DNA of 64,000 nucleotides from Oceanobacillus luteolus. GTDB taxonomy: Bacteria; Bacillota; Bacilli; Bacillales; Amphibacillaceae. Shown here piece by piece: positions 1 through 9,985 of this stretch. The DNA is taken from assembly GCF_023715655.1 (NCBI RefSeq), contig NZ_JAMBON010000009.1, positions 43,693 to 107,692 on the forward strand. The letters run 5' to 3'. Under the pieces are notes generated by a model. That model was not told where the DNA came from. It searched no databases and was given only the letters and a program-made list of their open reading frames with translations. Made by a program: the position numbers and the translations under genes. Numbering within the stretch: the stretch's first letter is position 1; each line of letters starts with the position of its first letter.

Positions 1-886
1 CAATCAGTAAGACGAAATAAGCTGCAATTGGAATGATTACCGATTTCATCCTTCCTCGGTATAAACCAATAATTGTCCAAACAGCTGCGATAATTGCTAC
101 AGCAGCAAGAACATAAGCTTTAGGTATATTAATGAGTTCATCTGTATAGCTTAATCCATAGACAACGCTTGTTTGGAATAAGTTGACCTGATTGGACAAG
201 AGTGTATGATAAGGTTGGAGCAGATGAATCGCTGCGACCATCAAACCAACAAGGCCGATTGTTACTCCGATATGGAGTTGAGCTCTTCTGCTTAACCGAT
301 ACATATGGAAAACAGAATAAGCGCCGGCTACGACGAGAAGTGCGAGTATCGCCAATGTAAGAATCAGATAAATGACAAACTCCAAGAATGGCAATACAAA
401 CATGTAGAAGGAAATGTCCATATTAAAATGCGGATCAGTAACTCCAAACTTTTCATGTTGCAAAAATTTTAGTAGCGGTTCCCAACCAAGTCCTTGGACT
501 ACTGAACTTCCTAAGACCCCTACAAGAAAAGATGTACCGACGATGATCAAACGGCTGAATTTCTTTTCGGCAAGAAAAGGCGGCAATTGGCTTTCATGGA
601 AATGATTTACATATGAACTACGAATCCATTGTAATGTGATGAAAGTAGCGATGAAAAATAAAACAAAGCCAATTCCCATCAACGTCAATTTACTACCTAG
701 TATAGTCGTAAAAACATTGCCAAATCCTAGGTTATCCATCCATATATAATCGGTGATCCAATTAAAAGTAAGTAAGAATACTAATCCAATTGCTAAAAGA
801 ATACCAAAGATTATTCCAAATATCTTCCCCGTTTTTTTCATTTTTGCTAGTTGTTCTGGAGTTACATTAGGTTCTTTTGTACTCAC
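1..886 (-). CDS. UPF0182 family membrane protein (partial, N-terminal part)
   Basis: Open reading frame entering from the left window edge, so only about the first 295 residues are present. It starts at a GTG (884-886) 4 nt after a strong AAGGGAGGT site; no ATG competes. The translation begins MSTKEPNVTPEQLAKMKK. It then shows several hydrophobic segments, around residues 22-42, 65-85, 110-130, 165-190 and 205-225. A DPHFNMDISFYMFVLPF stretch is typical of the UPF0182/COG1615 family of large (about 900 aa) integral membrane proteins with an extracytoplasmic C-terminal half. The function of this family is not established. The call rests on that motif and the topology; the C-terminal domain lies outside the window. 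Confidence 0.85.
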   Translation of the reverse strand, partial: MSTKEPNVTPEQLAKMKKTGKIFGIIFGILLAIGLVFLLTFNWITDYIWMDNLGFGNVFTTILGSKLTLMGIGFVLFFIATFITLQWIRSSYVNHFHESQLPPFLAEKKFSRLIIVGTSFLVGVLGSSVVQGLGWEPLLKFLQHEKFGVTDPHFNMDISFYMFVLPFLEFVIYLILTLAILALLVVAGAYSVFHMYRLSRRAQLHIGVTIGLVGLMVAAIHLLQPYHTLLSNQVNLFQTSVVYGLSYTDELINIPKAYVLAAVAIIAAVWTIIGLYRGRMKSVIIPIAAYFVLLI

Positions 887-977
887 AGTAGACCTCCCTT
901 AATTGTTTTTCTAACATTTATCATAACAGATATCATTCTGCAATGCCTCATATTATTATGTAAACAGCAATTTCAAT

Positions 978-1163
978 TTAATTATCATGATACTGTTCTT
1001 TCATACAGCTTACACAGAATACCTGTGTATTTTGATAAAGATATGCTTTAATTTCGGTAGATCCTCGACTGCTTGGATAGCGCATTCTTGCATAAATCTC
1101 TTCATCGCTATGAATTTGTTTTTTGCATTGATAACATGTCTGCTTAATGTTAAATGGAAACAT
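978..1163 (-). CDS. Small zinc-ribbon-like protein (61 aa)
   Basis: Sixty-one residues with two CxxC pairs (CYQCKK near residue 10 and FCVSCM near residue 50), as expected for a small zinc ribbon. The middle reads DEEIYARMRYPS and TEIKAYLY. Similar small proteins are widespread in Bacillaceae and are often mislabelled as Fe3+-hydroxamate transporter components; nothing in this sequence supports transport. An AAGGGGG site precedes the ATG at 1163 by a normal distance, which argues for a real gene. It lies between the UPF0182 gene and the aromatic-acid-exporter gene and appears monocistronic. Function unknown. Confidence 0.7.
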   Translation of the reverse strand: MFPFNIKQTCYQCKKQIHSDEEIYARMRYPSSRGSTEIKAYLYQNTQVFCVSCMKEQYHDN

Positions 1164-1264
1164 ACATTTTACCCCCTTCTATCTATGATGTAATACTTCC
1201 ACCTAGTAGTACGGGTGTCCAAACTGAAAGGTTTCATATTCAGTAGAAATATAAGCCATTTTCA

Positions 1265-1311
1265 TAAAAAAAACCTAACCTTGGGTTCATTAAGATGTCC
1301 CAAAGTTAGGT
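1265..1311 (-). terminator. Rho-independent terminator of the ArAE gene
   Basis: On the minus strand ACCTAACTTTGGG (1311-1299) pairs with CCCAAGGTTAGGT (1285-1273) with one mismatch, followed by a run of T down to 1265. The 5' arm lies inside the last codons of the aromatic-acid-exporter gene, whose stop is at 1290-1292. Confidence 0.8.
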
Positions 1312-2357
1312 GATTTTTTCGGATGATTTTCTTTTTTACGTACAAACTTCTCAAGTTTATCCAACTCAGCGAACAATTCGATAAGACTGTTCGCTACTGG
1401 AAAGACATATGTCCATTTTTCGTAATCCGATCCTTGTAATTCTTCAATAAGATTATTGATCGTCAAGCGCATTGCATTTTTCGTTTCCCTTTGTAAATCA
1501 CGATCGAGAAGAATCTTATCCTGATAAAGTAGGAAAACATTCTCGCTATAATTGGTTATTTCATTAATCAACTTTTTGATCACATGACTTTTTCCGCTAC
1601 CCATTGTTTCGATTTCTTCCATATTCTTTTCCAATTGGGTAATAAGGGTATACTGCTTTTCCAACACACGAATCATATGCTTGTAGATGACAATACTACG
1701 GAGAAAGTTGATTTTATGGCGGATGAACAGGCGGCTCCGCTCTCCAACTAAAATATCATAATAATCTTTGATTTTTGTAATTTTCTTTTCTATTTCCCGA
1801 TCTTCATCTTTTAATGTCGGAACACTCATTGTTTTATTCGGTATGACTCGAAGTAAAAATAATGTCTGCGTAACAGCATCATCTATACGATTAAAGAGCA
1901 GTTTTTGATGATCGGGTGGGAAGACGAATGCATTGACAATAAATGCAGATGTTACACCAATCACTACGAGTGACAACCGATGAACAATAAATGCTATATC
2001 AATGCCCCCAGTACTTTGCAGCATAATCGTAATAATGGTTAATACAGTCAAACTAACCGTTTTATTCAAGCCCAATCGAACGTTTACTGCAATTGAAAGA
2101 ATAACGACCGTTCCTACTGACAACGGATGGCTGCCCAGCAAGAATAAACCTAATAATGAAAAGATGACGGCAATTGAGTTTCCAATGACGACTTCTTTAA
2201 AGTATTGGAACGAACGCATAATCGATGGCTGCATCGCTAGTACTGCAGCAATAGCCGCAACAAGTTCCAGATTCATTTGCAGCAAACTTGTAATGACTAG
2301 CGTCAATGTGACCGCGATACCCGTCTTGAGCATCCGGGGACCTATATTAAATTCCAT
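1290..2357 (-). CDS. Aromatic acid exporter family protein (FUSC/ArAE, YqjA-like)
   Basis: 355 residues. The first ~150 hold about five closely spaced hydrophobic helices (for example LVITSLLQMNLELVAAIAAV and VVIGVTSAFIVNAFVFPP). These are followed by a long charged, largely helical cytoplasmic region to the end (PNKTMSVPTLKDEDREIEKK onward). This matches the ArAE_1 plus ArAE_1_C arrangement of Bacillus YqjA-type proteins, a half-size relative of the FUSC/AaeB efflux family. Transport of aromatic acids is a family name only; no substrate has been shown for the Bacillus members. A terminator overlaps the 3' end. Monocistronic, with an intergenic gap of about 80 bp to sbcC. Confidence 0.8.
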   Translation of the reverse strand: MEFNIGPRMLKTGIAVTLTLVITSLLQMNLELVAAIAAVLAMQPSIMRSFQYFKEVVIGNSIAVIFSLLGLFLLGSHPLSVGTVVILSIAVNVRLGLNKTVSLTVLTIITIMLQSTGGIDIAFIVHRLSLVVIGVTSAFIVNAFVFPPDHQKLLFNRIDDAVTQTLFLLRVIPNKTMSVPTLKDEDREIEKKITKIKDYYDILVGERSRLFIRHKINFLRSIVIYKHMIRVLEKQYTLITQLEKNMEEIETMGSGKSHVIKKLINEITNYSENVFLLYQDKILLDRDLQRETKNAMRLTINNLIEELQGSDYEKWTYVFPVANSLIELFAELDKLEKFVRKKENHPKKSPNFGTS

Positions 2358-2435
2358 TTCTACACCTCAACATGAATTGCAATACTTGCATACCAGTCTT
2401 ATTATAGGTTTTTCTTATTGGTTCTGCAACTAACA

Positions 2436-5400
2436 TTATTTTAATACGAATGCCGTTTCACTATATCCTTCTTTTGTTTTTCTCACCTCTAGTATCGCAG
2501 GGAAAATTTCTTTCAATTCCTTTACATGGGAAATGACACCGATCATCCGACCAGACTCCATGAGTTCAACGAGGGCATCAACTGCTTTGGTCAACGCTTC
2601 CTCATCCAATGAGCCAAAACCTTCATCAATGAACATTGTTTCAATCGAAATGTTTCCCTGGAAGCTTTGAATGACATCAGACATACCTAATGCAAGCGAC
2701 AATGCTGCGTTGAACTTTTCTCCACCAGACAATGTTTTAACATCCCTTGTCTGTCCAGTATGGTTGTCATATACATCAAGTGCGAGACCACTTTGTTTTC
2801 CGTGGGATTCTTGTCTATCACTTCTCGTTAGATAATATTGGTTATTCGATAATTTTTGTAGTCTGGAATTTGCGGCATGGATGATTTGCTCCAAATATTC
2901 CATTTGTAAAAAGCGTTCGAAGGAAATCTTTTTGCTGTTTTGACCACGAAGCATATCATATACATCACTGACTGCAGAGACGAGTTGTTCTTTTTTCTTC
3001 AATTCCTCATCTGCTTTCAGGATTTGGATTTTCCTTGATTGTGCACGCTCTTGATAGTCCCTTGCCTCATTAAGTTGCTTAAAAGCTTCCTCATATTGCT
3101 TTTGTAATTGGTCGAGTTCCTGCTTTAATGCGTTTAAATCCTTTGGTTGCTTGCCTTTTAAGCTCTCTTTTAGCTCGTCCGTCTGTTTAGTTAATATAGC
3201 AAGCTGTTGTTTAAAGGCATCAATCTCACTCTTCAATAACTGTTGTTTCTCTTCAGGGAGTTTAGCAGCAAAATATGCGGCTTCATCCACGAAATTTTCT
3301 TCTGATAATTTCGTTTTAAATTTATCTTTTGCTTCCTTTACTTTTGTTTTTATACTGGACAACTGCTTTTCCAGATGCGTTTTATTTGCGTCGGTTTTGG
3401 TGAAAGATTCCCTCGCTTTTTCCAGTTGAAGTTGTGCATCTTCCCATGCTTTTTCTAGAGTTTGTTTTTTCTCGGAAACTAATCTAATCTGTTTTTCCAG
3501 TTCTTCCAATACAGTTAGTGATTCCGGTATGTTACGCAAACGTTCTTCCAAAACGGCCCGCTTCGTTTTGTAATCTTGTTGAAGCATTACGTGTTCATCT
3601 TTCAACTTATTAAAAATCGGATCTAGATTCCGCTTTTCTTCAAGTATTTTTTCCTCTTCTTGCTTCTTCGCTTTCCGTTCTTCCCGAAGTCTTTCATAAC
3701 ACTGAACTTTATTACGCATGCTTTTGCCTTCGTCAATGAGTCTAGTGTAAAACTGCTCCAAATTCTCGCCATCTGTAAATGCTTTGATTTCTTCTTTCAC
3801 TTCGGCAAGTTGAGATTTTTTAGCTTGAAGGATGATATTTGCTTCTTGGAATTCTTTTTCTTTTTTGTCTAACAATAATTTAGTATGTTGCAGTTCCTCC
3901 CTGGATACAGCTTGTTCCTTACTGGTTGCAATTTTAGGATGTTCGACACTTCCACAAACCGGACAAGGCTCTCCATTGTGAAGGTGTCCAGCGAGTACAA
4001 CCGCCTGGTTACTGAGCCACGAAGCTTCTTTTTCCCGATAATCCTCTTTTAACTCATTATAAGATTTAGTGATTGTGGCAACAACCTGTTGAGCCTGTTC
4101 ACTTTCCTTAGCGAGATTCTCATACCGTTTATATATTCTCGCCTGTTCCTCAAGCTTCATCAACCTAGTTGGTGCATCACTTAATTTATCAATTTCTTCA
4201 TCCAGCTTAGAAGTTTCCGTTCGTAAAAAGTGTTGCTTTTCTTCAGAACCGAGCAGTTGTTTCTCTATTGTTGCGAGCTTCTGTTTCGTTTTTATACCTT
4301 TTTCTTTAATTCGTTCAATATCTAGTTTTGTTTCTTCAATACTTCTTACAATAGGAAGATACTTCTCCAGCTCATCAAGCTCTTTTGCAGCTTTCTCTCG
4401 CTCTGGTTTACGTTTCTCCTCATTCAAATATGAACTTTTCGCATGTTCCAAAACATTAGTCGCTTTAGATAATTGATTAGTAACAAGCTGCAACTCATTT
4501 TCAACCTGTTTCTCTTCTTGTTTTACCTGTTCAAGCTGGCGTTCATAAAACAGCAAAGAATTAGCCCGCTCAGCAGCAAGTAGCTTTACTTCCTTCTCTT
4601 CGAATTCATTATTTCGCTGGTAGAGCTCATTTAAGGTCTGTTGCTTTTTCTCGAGTTCTTGGAATCGTTCATTGAGATGCTGGGCTTCATGATATTCTTT
4701 CTGCATCTTGTTCGTTAATTCATAGGATTTCTTGTATGTTTCTTCATCATTTTTAATTCTTTCCTCATAATACTCAGCTTCATCTTCTAGAGCAGCTGCA
4801 ACTTGATGAGCGTTTGGAAAATCAGTCTCTAGTAAATCGATTAGAAGAGATTCTTCTCGGAGTTTGATAAAGGAAGGGATGCTATGAATATACTCATTTC
4901 TGATTTGTAACTGCTTTTCATATTCGAGCTGCTCCTCGTTTCGTTTATTACGCAGAACTTCATTAATTGACTTATAGTTTTCTGTTTTAAATAGCCTGCG
5001 TAATATAGCCTCTTTATTCTCTGTATCTGATGTCAATAACTTACGAAATTCTCCTTGGGGAAGCATAACAATTTGTTTGAACTGATCATTGGTAAGTCCA
5101 ATCAAATCTTCAACTTTTTGATTGACCTCCGACACAATTTGCCGATCAACAATCGAAATTTCTTCTTCACCTTGACGTTCATAAATGAAAATATCGTCTC
5201 CTGTTTTGGAGCGATTACCTTTCTTTACATGTCCTAACTGTCTTCTAATACGGTATTGTTTTCCTTTTAATTCAAATTCCAGTTCAACTGCTGTATGCAC
5301 ATCGTCTGATGCAAAATCACTTCGGAGCATTTTGGTCTCGCCCCGGTCTTGTCCACTGGCACTTCCATACAGTGCAAAGCAAATGCCATCAAAAATCGTT

Positions 5401-5525
5401 GTTTTTCCTGCACCAGTTTTTCCAGAAATAACAAATAGATCATGTTCCTCCAGCTCGGCGAAATTCACAACTTCCGTATCTTTGTATGGACCAAACGCTG
5501 TCATCGTTAATTTCAAAGGACGCAA
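2436..5525 (-). CDS. sbcC: Exonuclease subunit SbcC (Rad50-like ATPase)
   Basis: 1029 residues. SbcC is the SMC-like ATPase of the SbcCD nuclease, which cuts hairpins and processes DNA ends during repair and replication. The N-terminal Walker A is visible (SGKTGAGKTT, about residue 35). Two long coiled-coil arms flank the zinc hook (GEPCPVCGS, mid-protein). The C-terminal half has the ABC signature (LSGGEKFNAALSLALGM) and Walker B/D-loop (MFIDEGFGSLDEEAL). It starts MRPLKLTMTAFGPYKDTE, as is usual for the family. The gene follows sbcD with a 20-bp gap, so the two form one operon. Full length. Confidence 0.97.
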   Translation of the reverse strand: MRPLKLTMTAFGPYKDTEVVNFAELEEHDLFVISGKTGAGKTTIFDGICFALYGSASGQDRGETKMLRSDFASDDVHTAVELEFELKGKQYRIRRQLGHVKKGNRSKTGDDIFIYERQGEEEISIVDRQIVSEVNQKVEDLIGLTNDQFKQIVMLPQGEFRKLLTSDTENKEAILRRLFKTENYKSINEVLRNKRNEEQLEYEKQLQIRNEYIHSIPSFIKLREESLLIDLLETDFPNAHQVAAALEDEAEYYEERIKNDEETYKKSYELTNKMQKEYHEAQHLNERFQELEKKQQTLNELYQRNNEFEEKEVKLLAAERANSLLFYERQLEQVKQEEKQVENELQLVTNQLSKATNVLEHAKSSYLNEEKRKPEREKAAKELDELEKYLPIVRSIEETKLDIERIKEKGIKTKQKLATIEKQLLGSEEKQHFLRTETSKLDEEIDKLSDAPTRLMKLEEQARIYKRYENLAKESEQAQQVVATITKSYNELKEDYREKEASWLSNQAVVLAGHLHNGEPCPVCGSVEHPKIATSKEQAVSREELQHTKLLLDKKEKEFQEANIILQAKKSQLAEVKEEIKAFTDGENLEQFYTRLIDEGKSMRNKVQCYERLREERKAKKQEEEKILEEKRNLDPIFNKLKDEHVMLQQDYKTKRAVLEERLRNIPESLTVLEELEKQIRLVSEKKQTLEKAWEDAQLQLEKARESFTKTDANKTHLEKQLSSIKTKVKEAKDKFKTKLSEENFVDEAAYFAAKLPEEKQQLLKSEIDAFKQQLAILTKQTDELKESLKGKQPKDLNALKQELDQLQKQYEEAFKQLNEARDYQERAQSRKIQILKADEELKKKEQLVSAVSDVYDMLRGQNSKKISFERFLQMEYLEQIIHAANSRLQKLSNNQYYLTRSDRQESHGKQSGLALDVYDNHTGQTRDVKTLSGGEKFNAALSLALGMSDVIQSFQGNISIETMFIDEGFGSLDEEALTKAVDALVELMESGRMIGVISHVKELKEIFPAILEVRKTKEGYSETAFVLK

Positions 5526-5545
5526 CTGTTTCTCCCCCTTTTAGT

Positions 5546-6697
5546 TTATTTATCTTCACTTGTAATCATGCTTAATGCTTCCTTAAATATGGTTTCTGCC
5601 TGTTCCCCAGGACCTTCCCCTCTTACTTCTTCGTAAAATGCACGAAACAGTTCCAAATCCGTCATCTTTCTCCGTTCTTTTATAGATTCGTTGTCTCCAC
5701 TTAGATGAAAAGCGGAATAATGCTTCCTTTCCACATGCATGGCATTGGGAAATACAGAACGAATTTTTTCCATCGGGGACAATACTGGTGTACGGTCCAA
5801 TAATCGGACAAATACGTAGTCATCACTCGCAGGAGACTCCAAAATTTCATCCATATAACCTTCAACCGTTCTCATTTCCCTTCGCGGGGTGAGTAATCGT
5901 TTTTCGACTTCCGTATTACCTTTTTCATCCATAGTGACGATATAGAAGCCTTTTTTATGATGCTCTTCAGAAATGGAATATTTAAGCGGAGAGCCTGCAT
6001 AACGGATCGTTTCATTGGAAACGTAGTGAGCTTGGTGTAAATGACCAAGCGCCGTATAATTAAAAATTTCATAAAGGCGGGCATCAACATACTCTGAACC
6101 ACCGATAGATAAAGGGCGTTCCGATTCACTTGTATTCTCAGCTTCTTCCCCATAAGGGGTTACAAAAGCATGTCCTACCCCTATATTTCTTGTGTTAGGA
6201 ATCAGATTAGCTTGGATTTTTTCGATGATCCTACGCTGGGCATCATTATGATTACGTATGGAGTCATCTTTATAAAGGTTCCGGACTTGGCTCGGATCTG
6301 CATAGGGAATTGCATGAAAATATACTTCACCAAATTCATCCTTTAATATAATCGGTTCTATATTTTCCGTCAGCCTTCCAATAATGTGAAAACCATTTTT
6401 CTTCATTAGATTGCTTCCAAAGTCCAATCTGCTCGGGCTATCATGATTCCCGGCAATGGCAATTACAGGCACTTTTAAGTCAAGTACAATCCGTTGCAAT
6501 ACATCGTCCAATAATTGGATGGCATCCGTTGGTGGTACTGCACGGTCATACAAATCGCCTGCAATAATGACAGCATCCGGCTTCTCTTCTTCAACCATGT
6601 GAATAAATTGTTCTAAAATAAATGCTTGATCTTCTGTCATATAGACACCCTGTACGAGCTTACCTAGATGCCAGTCAGCTGTATGAAAAAACTTCAT
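5546..6697 (-). CDS. sbcD: Exonuclease subunit SbcD (Mre11-like nuclease)
   Basis: 383 residues. This is the Mn2+-dependent metallophosphoesterase partner of SbcC, giving the complex its dsDNA exonuclease and hairpin endonuclease activity. All phosphoesterase motifs are present: DWHLGK (residue 8 on), AGDLYDRAVPP, GNHDSPSRL, GVGHAFV and GHLHQAH. The C-terminal cap (VFVRLLDRTPVLSPMEKIR) is intact. It is the first gene of the sbcD-sbcC pair. A weak hairpin separates it from the upstream minJ gene. Confidence 0.97.
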   Translation of the reverse strand: MKFFHTADWHLGKLVQGVYMTEDQAFILEQFIHMVEEEKPDAVIIAGDLYDRAVPPTDAIQLLDDVLQRIVLDLKVPVIAIAGNHDSPSRLDFGSNLMKKNGFHIIGRLTENIEPIILKDEFGEVYFHAIPYADPSQVRNLYKDDSIRNHNDAQRRIIEKIQANLIPNTRNIGVGHAFVTPYGEEAENTSESERPLSIGGSEYVDARLYEIFNYTALGHLHQAHYVSNETIRYAGSPLKYSISEEHHKKGFYIVTMDEKGNTEVEKRLLTPRREMRTVEGYMDEILESPASDDYVFVRLLDRTPVLSPMEKIRSVFPNAMHVERKHYSAFHLSGDNESIKERRKMTDLELFRAFYEEVRGEGPGEQAETIFKEALSMITSEDK

Positions 6698-6735
6698 CGC
6701 ATATACCCCTTCTCTTATATTTTTTCTAATTAGAA

Positions 6736-6764
6736 AGGCACTCGCTGATTATCCACGAATGCCT
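6736..6764 (-). terminator. Possible terminator downstream of minJ
   Basis: On the minus strand AGGCATTCG (6764-6756) pairs fully, with one T·G wobble, with CGAGTGCCT (6744-6736). The following TTCTAATTAGAAAAAA is only weakly T-rich, so termination may be partial and sbcDC may receive read-through. Confidence 0.4.
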
Positions 6765-6783
6765 CTTTTGTCTTTCTTTATCA

Positions 6784-7977
6784 TTAACCTTCATTAACCG
6801 CTTGTTTTGTTCGATGTGGTTTTTCAACAAATAGAAGTCCTAGACGATAATGATCACTTTCATAAAAAGCACTCTGCACAAATCGGACTTCCCCATTGTC
6901 GTCAAGAATATCAAGCTTAAAATAAGCACCGGAAGTTTGTAAGGCTTCATAAAATCCATCCGAACTATAGATTCGCTTATCATTTACTTTATAGACCACT
7001 TCACCTACTTGGATGTCCAACCTTTCTGCCGGTGTTCCAGGAATAATTCCAATTACGCGAAGACCAACTTCTTCGGGTTTAAAAAAGGCATTCTTTTGCT
7101 TTTCTTGTGTACGGAATCGATACGTTATAAATTCCCTTCCAAACAGAGCAATCAACAACGCAAGGAGAGACAAGCCTTTTAAGTAATAACCTGTTACTGA
7201 TATAGCAAGAACAAGAATACCTAATAATAGGATTTTTTTACTCAAGTGTTTTGCCGCTAGAGGAGCAATGCTTGCCCTCACCCTATGGGAAAATCCAAGA
7301 AGAAATGGAAAAAGCACAAGGCCATAAGTAGTATCATTAATTGAGATCAATGGCCAGTAAGGTGCGAAACTTTCAATCACACCACCAGGCACAAGAAATA
7401 TAAGCGGAATCATAGTCAGCTTTTTAATTTGATGTTCTCCAATCCAGATACCACGTTCACTTTTTAATAACCTGGGAAACGTCTCATCCCGTTTGACCCG
7501 TCGGATGAAAAATGCTTCCACAATAAGCATCACACCTAACAGTAACGCCAGCCCAAGATAATTTATATCCGTAAAATAAGATTCTGGTATATAATTTTGA
7601 TTTTTTATAATTACTGGTGCAAACAACAAAACGATATAGGTTAGGCCAATCGTATAGCTTGGAGACAATAAAGTGAATCGTAGATGAATGGATAATATGA
7701 TCATCATAACGCTTAATACGATGATAGTACCATAGGAGTATACTAATCCGACACCTGCGAAAATAATAGATAAGATAAGTCCTGTCAAAATTGCCGGAAA
7801 CCATGTATATTTCCATTCACTAAATAAATCAAATACTTTAACCCCGAATTGTTGTCGTTCATTTTTTATCCGTTGATATCCCGCTAAGACAACTAGGATA
7901 AATATCCAGTAAAACAACGGATTGACAAATACCTTCAGCGCTCCTCTCGCTAATTCCTGTAACCATAGTTCAACCAA
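6784..7977 (-). CDS. minJ: Division topological determinant MinJ
   Basis: 397 residues from a TTG at 7977. In B. subtilis MinJ bridges DivIVA to MinD and restricts FtsZ rings to midcell. The protein has about seven to eight hydrophobic segments in its first ~260 residues and a C-terminal PDZ domain (EEVGLRVIGIIPGTPAERLDIQ... VGEVVYKVNDKRIYS). The GTG at 7986 overlaps the GAGGGTGG ribosome-binding site, whereas the TTG sits 5 nt beyond it. The resulting length matches what I recall for B. subtilis MinJ (about 397 aa). Location upstream of sbcDC and immediately downstream of ctpB matches B. subtilis ctpB-minJ synteny. Confidence 0.85.
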   Translation of the reverse strand: MVELWLQELARGALKVFVNPLFYWIFILVVLAGYQRIKNERQQFGVKVFDLFSEWKYTWFPAILTGLILSIIFAGVGLVYSYGTIIVLSVMMIILSIHLRFTLLSPSYTIGLTYIVLLFAPVIIKNQNYIPESYFTDINYLGLALLLGVMLIVEAFFIRRVKRDETFPRLLKSERGIWIGEHQIKKLTMIPLIFLVPGGVIESFAPYWPLISINDTTYGLVLFPFLLGFSHRVRASIAPLAAKHLSKKILLLGILVLAISVTGYYLKGLSLLALLIALFGREFITYRFRTQEKQKNAFFKPEEVGLRVIGIIPGTPAERLDIQVGEVVYKVNDKRIYSSDGFYEALQTSGAYFKLDILDDNGEVRFVQSAFYESDHYRLGLLFVEKPHRTKQAVNEG

Positions 7978-8262
7978 ACAAACCACCCTCTATGTATCTA
8001 TTGTAAAGCATCCATTACTACTATAATTCGCCACGATTCGTTTCTTTTCCTTCTTACAGGACAATGACTTCATGTTAACAGTATACCATGAAAATCAATA
8101 TACAGGGGTGATGCAATTCATGTTTTGGAGCGAGAATTTCATCCTTTTATATAGGTTTTTGGGCAAGAGAAAAAACAATATGTCTTCTACCTCATCCGAG
8201 TTGTAAACCCACAATTTTAAACGAATTGTTTTCATCCTTTTCTTGTCGAAAAAATCAATAAA

Positions 8263-8296
8263 AAAACATAGGATAAGCAGCCTTATCCTATGTTTT
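8263..8296 (-). terminator. Strong terminator of ctpB
   Basis: Perfect 12-bp stem ACATAGGATAAG/CTTATCCTATGT (8266-8277 with 8282-8293), extended by A:T pairs on the flanks. The loop is 4 nt and a T7 run follows on the minus strand. It lies just after the ctpB stop at 8306. Confidence 0.92.
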
Positions 8297-8305
8297 ATAC
8301 ATGAA

Positions 8306-9760
8306 TTATTTATATAACTCTTCCAGTGCGCTGTCCAATTGGACGTCATCCTCACCAGATCGGATTTTTTCAATTACTTTTGCATCAATCATTCCAGCGG
8401 TCTGCTCATCCACTTCACCAGTTACTTTTAAGTCATTATCCGCTTGAAATTCCTTAACTGCTGTTTCTGTTTGCTCGTTAAAGTAACCATCGACACGACC
8501 AGGTTCATATCCCAATCCATCCAGCATAATTTGTATATTTTCGATGTTCGGATTACTATCATCTAAACCAAATGGTTCCTCTTCCACTACAATCGGATTA
8601 GCATAGTAATATTCTGGCTGGTCAACTTCTACCGTCGGCTCGACACCAGTCTCATTGATCCATTCTCCTTTTGGAGAAAGCCATTTATACGTCGTCATTT
8701 TAATGGAGCTGCCATCACCTAAAGGTAAAGCGGTTTGGACTGTTCCTTTACCGTAACTTGTGTGTCCGATGACATCATATCCAATCTCCTTCAATGCAAT
8801 GGCAAGAATTTCTGATGCGGAGGCACTACCCTCATTAATCAAGACACTGATTGGATACTCTTTCTTTTCGTCCAGTCTAGAATGAAACTTATCAACATTA
8901 CCATTGGCATCTTCAATCTGAATGTAAGGAAGATCACTAGGAACGAATAAAGCAAGGATTTCTTCCACAATATTGAGTAATCCTCCTGGATTGCCTCTTA
9001 CATCAATCACTAATCCGTCTATTCCATCACTTTCTAATTCCGTTAAATGTTCCTCAAATTCACTTGCCGTTTTTTCCGAGAAATTTGTGATTTCAATAAT
9101 ACCCGTTGTTTTTCCGTCAACAGTTTCTGTACTGCTATAAACTGTTTCTACTGGGATGGTATCACGTACGATCACAACATCAAAAGATTCATTAGCCGAA
9201 GCACGCACTATTTCCAGCGTTACTTCTGTTCCTTTCTCACCGCGGATTTTAGCAACGGCTTCGTTCAGATTTAGCCCCTCAAGGCTTTCCCCATCTACTG
9301 ATAGCACTTGATCATTTGGTCGCAGTCCAGCTTTTTCAGCAGGTGAATCTTTAATAGGTGAAACAATCGTCACAACACCATTGACCATACTTACTTCGGC
9401 ACCGATTCCCTCAAATGAAGATTCAATTTGTTGATTAAATTCTTCCATCGATTCAAGATTCAAATAAGAAGTATGAGGATCATCCAATGTAGCAAGCATC
9501 CCCTCTATTGCTCCTTCAACAAGTTGAGTATCATCAATATTCTCAATATAATTTTCTTTAACTAAATTAAATGCCTGAGCTACCTTCTGTAATTCACCCG
9601 GTAAGTTGTCTGAACCCTTACTCAACCTTTGTTCTTGACGATTAGGGTTACTTTCGCCATCATCATTACCTGCTAAAGAAATACCTGCATAAGCACCTAG
9701 AAAACCGAGCGCTAAAGCAGCTATCAATAAAAGTACAATCTGTAATTTGTTAAGCTTCAT
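8306..9760 (-). CDS. ctpB: C-terminal processing protease CtpB (S41 family)
   Basis: 484 residues. CtpB homologues are secreted serine proteases; the B. subtilis enzyme cleaves SpoIVFA to fire the SigK checkpoint in sporulation. Order of parts: N-terminal signal anchor (LQIVLLLIAALALGFLGAY), dimerisation region, PDZ domain (GAEVSMVNGVVTIVSPIKDSPAEKAGL, about residues 115-200) and S41 core. Catalytic Ser lies in NEGSASASE, with Lys/Gln in SYGKGTVQ. A C-terminal peptidoglycan-binding-like domain follows (NIQIMLDGLGYEPGRVDGYF). GAGGTGG lies before the ATG. Followed by a strong terminator; minJ is the next gene downstream. Confidence 0.93.
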   Translation of the reverse strand: MKLNKLQIVLLLIAALALGFLGAYAGISLAGNDDGESNPNRQEQRLSKGSDNLPGELQKVAQAFNLVKENYIENIDDTQLVEGAIEGMLATLDDPHTSYLNLESMEEFNQQIESSFEGIGAEVSMVNGVVTIVSPIKDSPAEKAGLRPNDQVLSVDGESLEGLNLNEAVAKIRGEKGTEVTLEIVRASANESFDVVIVRDTIPVETVYSSTETVDGKTTGIIEITNFSEKTASEFEEHLTELESDGIDGLVIDVRGNPGGLLNIVEEILALFVPSDLPYIQIEDANGNVDKFHSRLDEKKEYPISVLINEGSASASEILAIALKEIGYDVIGHTSYGKGTVQTALPLGDGSSIKMTTYKWLSPKGEWINETGVEPTVEVDQPEYYYANPIVVEEEPFGLDDSNPNIENIQIMLDGLGYEPGRVDGYFNEQTETAVKEFQADNDLKVTGEVDEQTAGMIDAKVIEKIRSGEDDVQLDSALEELYK

Positions 9761-9945
9761 CTTTCCACCTCAATATCTTCCATCCATTATAAAAAAGGAT
9801 ACCATTATATCTTTATCATGACTATGCCTAAGACTTCTCATAAATGAAATTATTTAATTGTGAATATACGTATTAGCGTGAACCTTATCATAAATGACGT
9901 ATATTACTTTCCCCCAGTGTAACTATGAAACTTCATTAAAGAAAA

Positions 9946-9971
9946 AGGTATCGTCCATTTGAACGATACCT
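9946..9971 (-). terminator. Terminator of the M23 peptidase gene
   Basis: AGGTATCGT/ACGATACCT stem (9971-9963 with 9954-9946 on the minus strand) followed by TTTTTCTTT. It lies 15 nt after the stop of the M23 peptidase and closes the ftsEX-M23 unit. Confidence 0.88.
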
Positions 9972-9985
9972 ATATTTTAAAAGAT

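Noticed and set aside
2002..2433. 143-aa plus-strand frame opposite the ArAE gene
   Set aside because: Antisense shadow of a clear membrane-protein gene; its residue pattern is the reverse image of the TM region and there is no SD.
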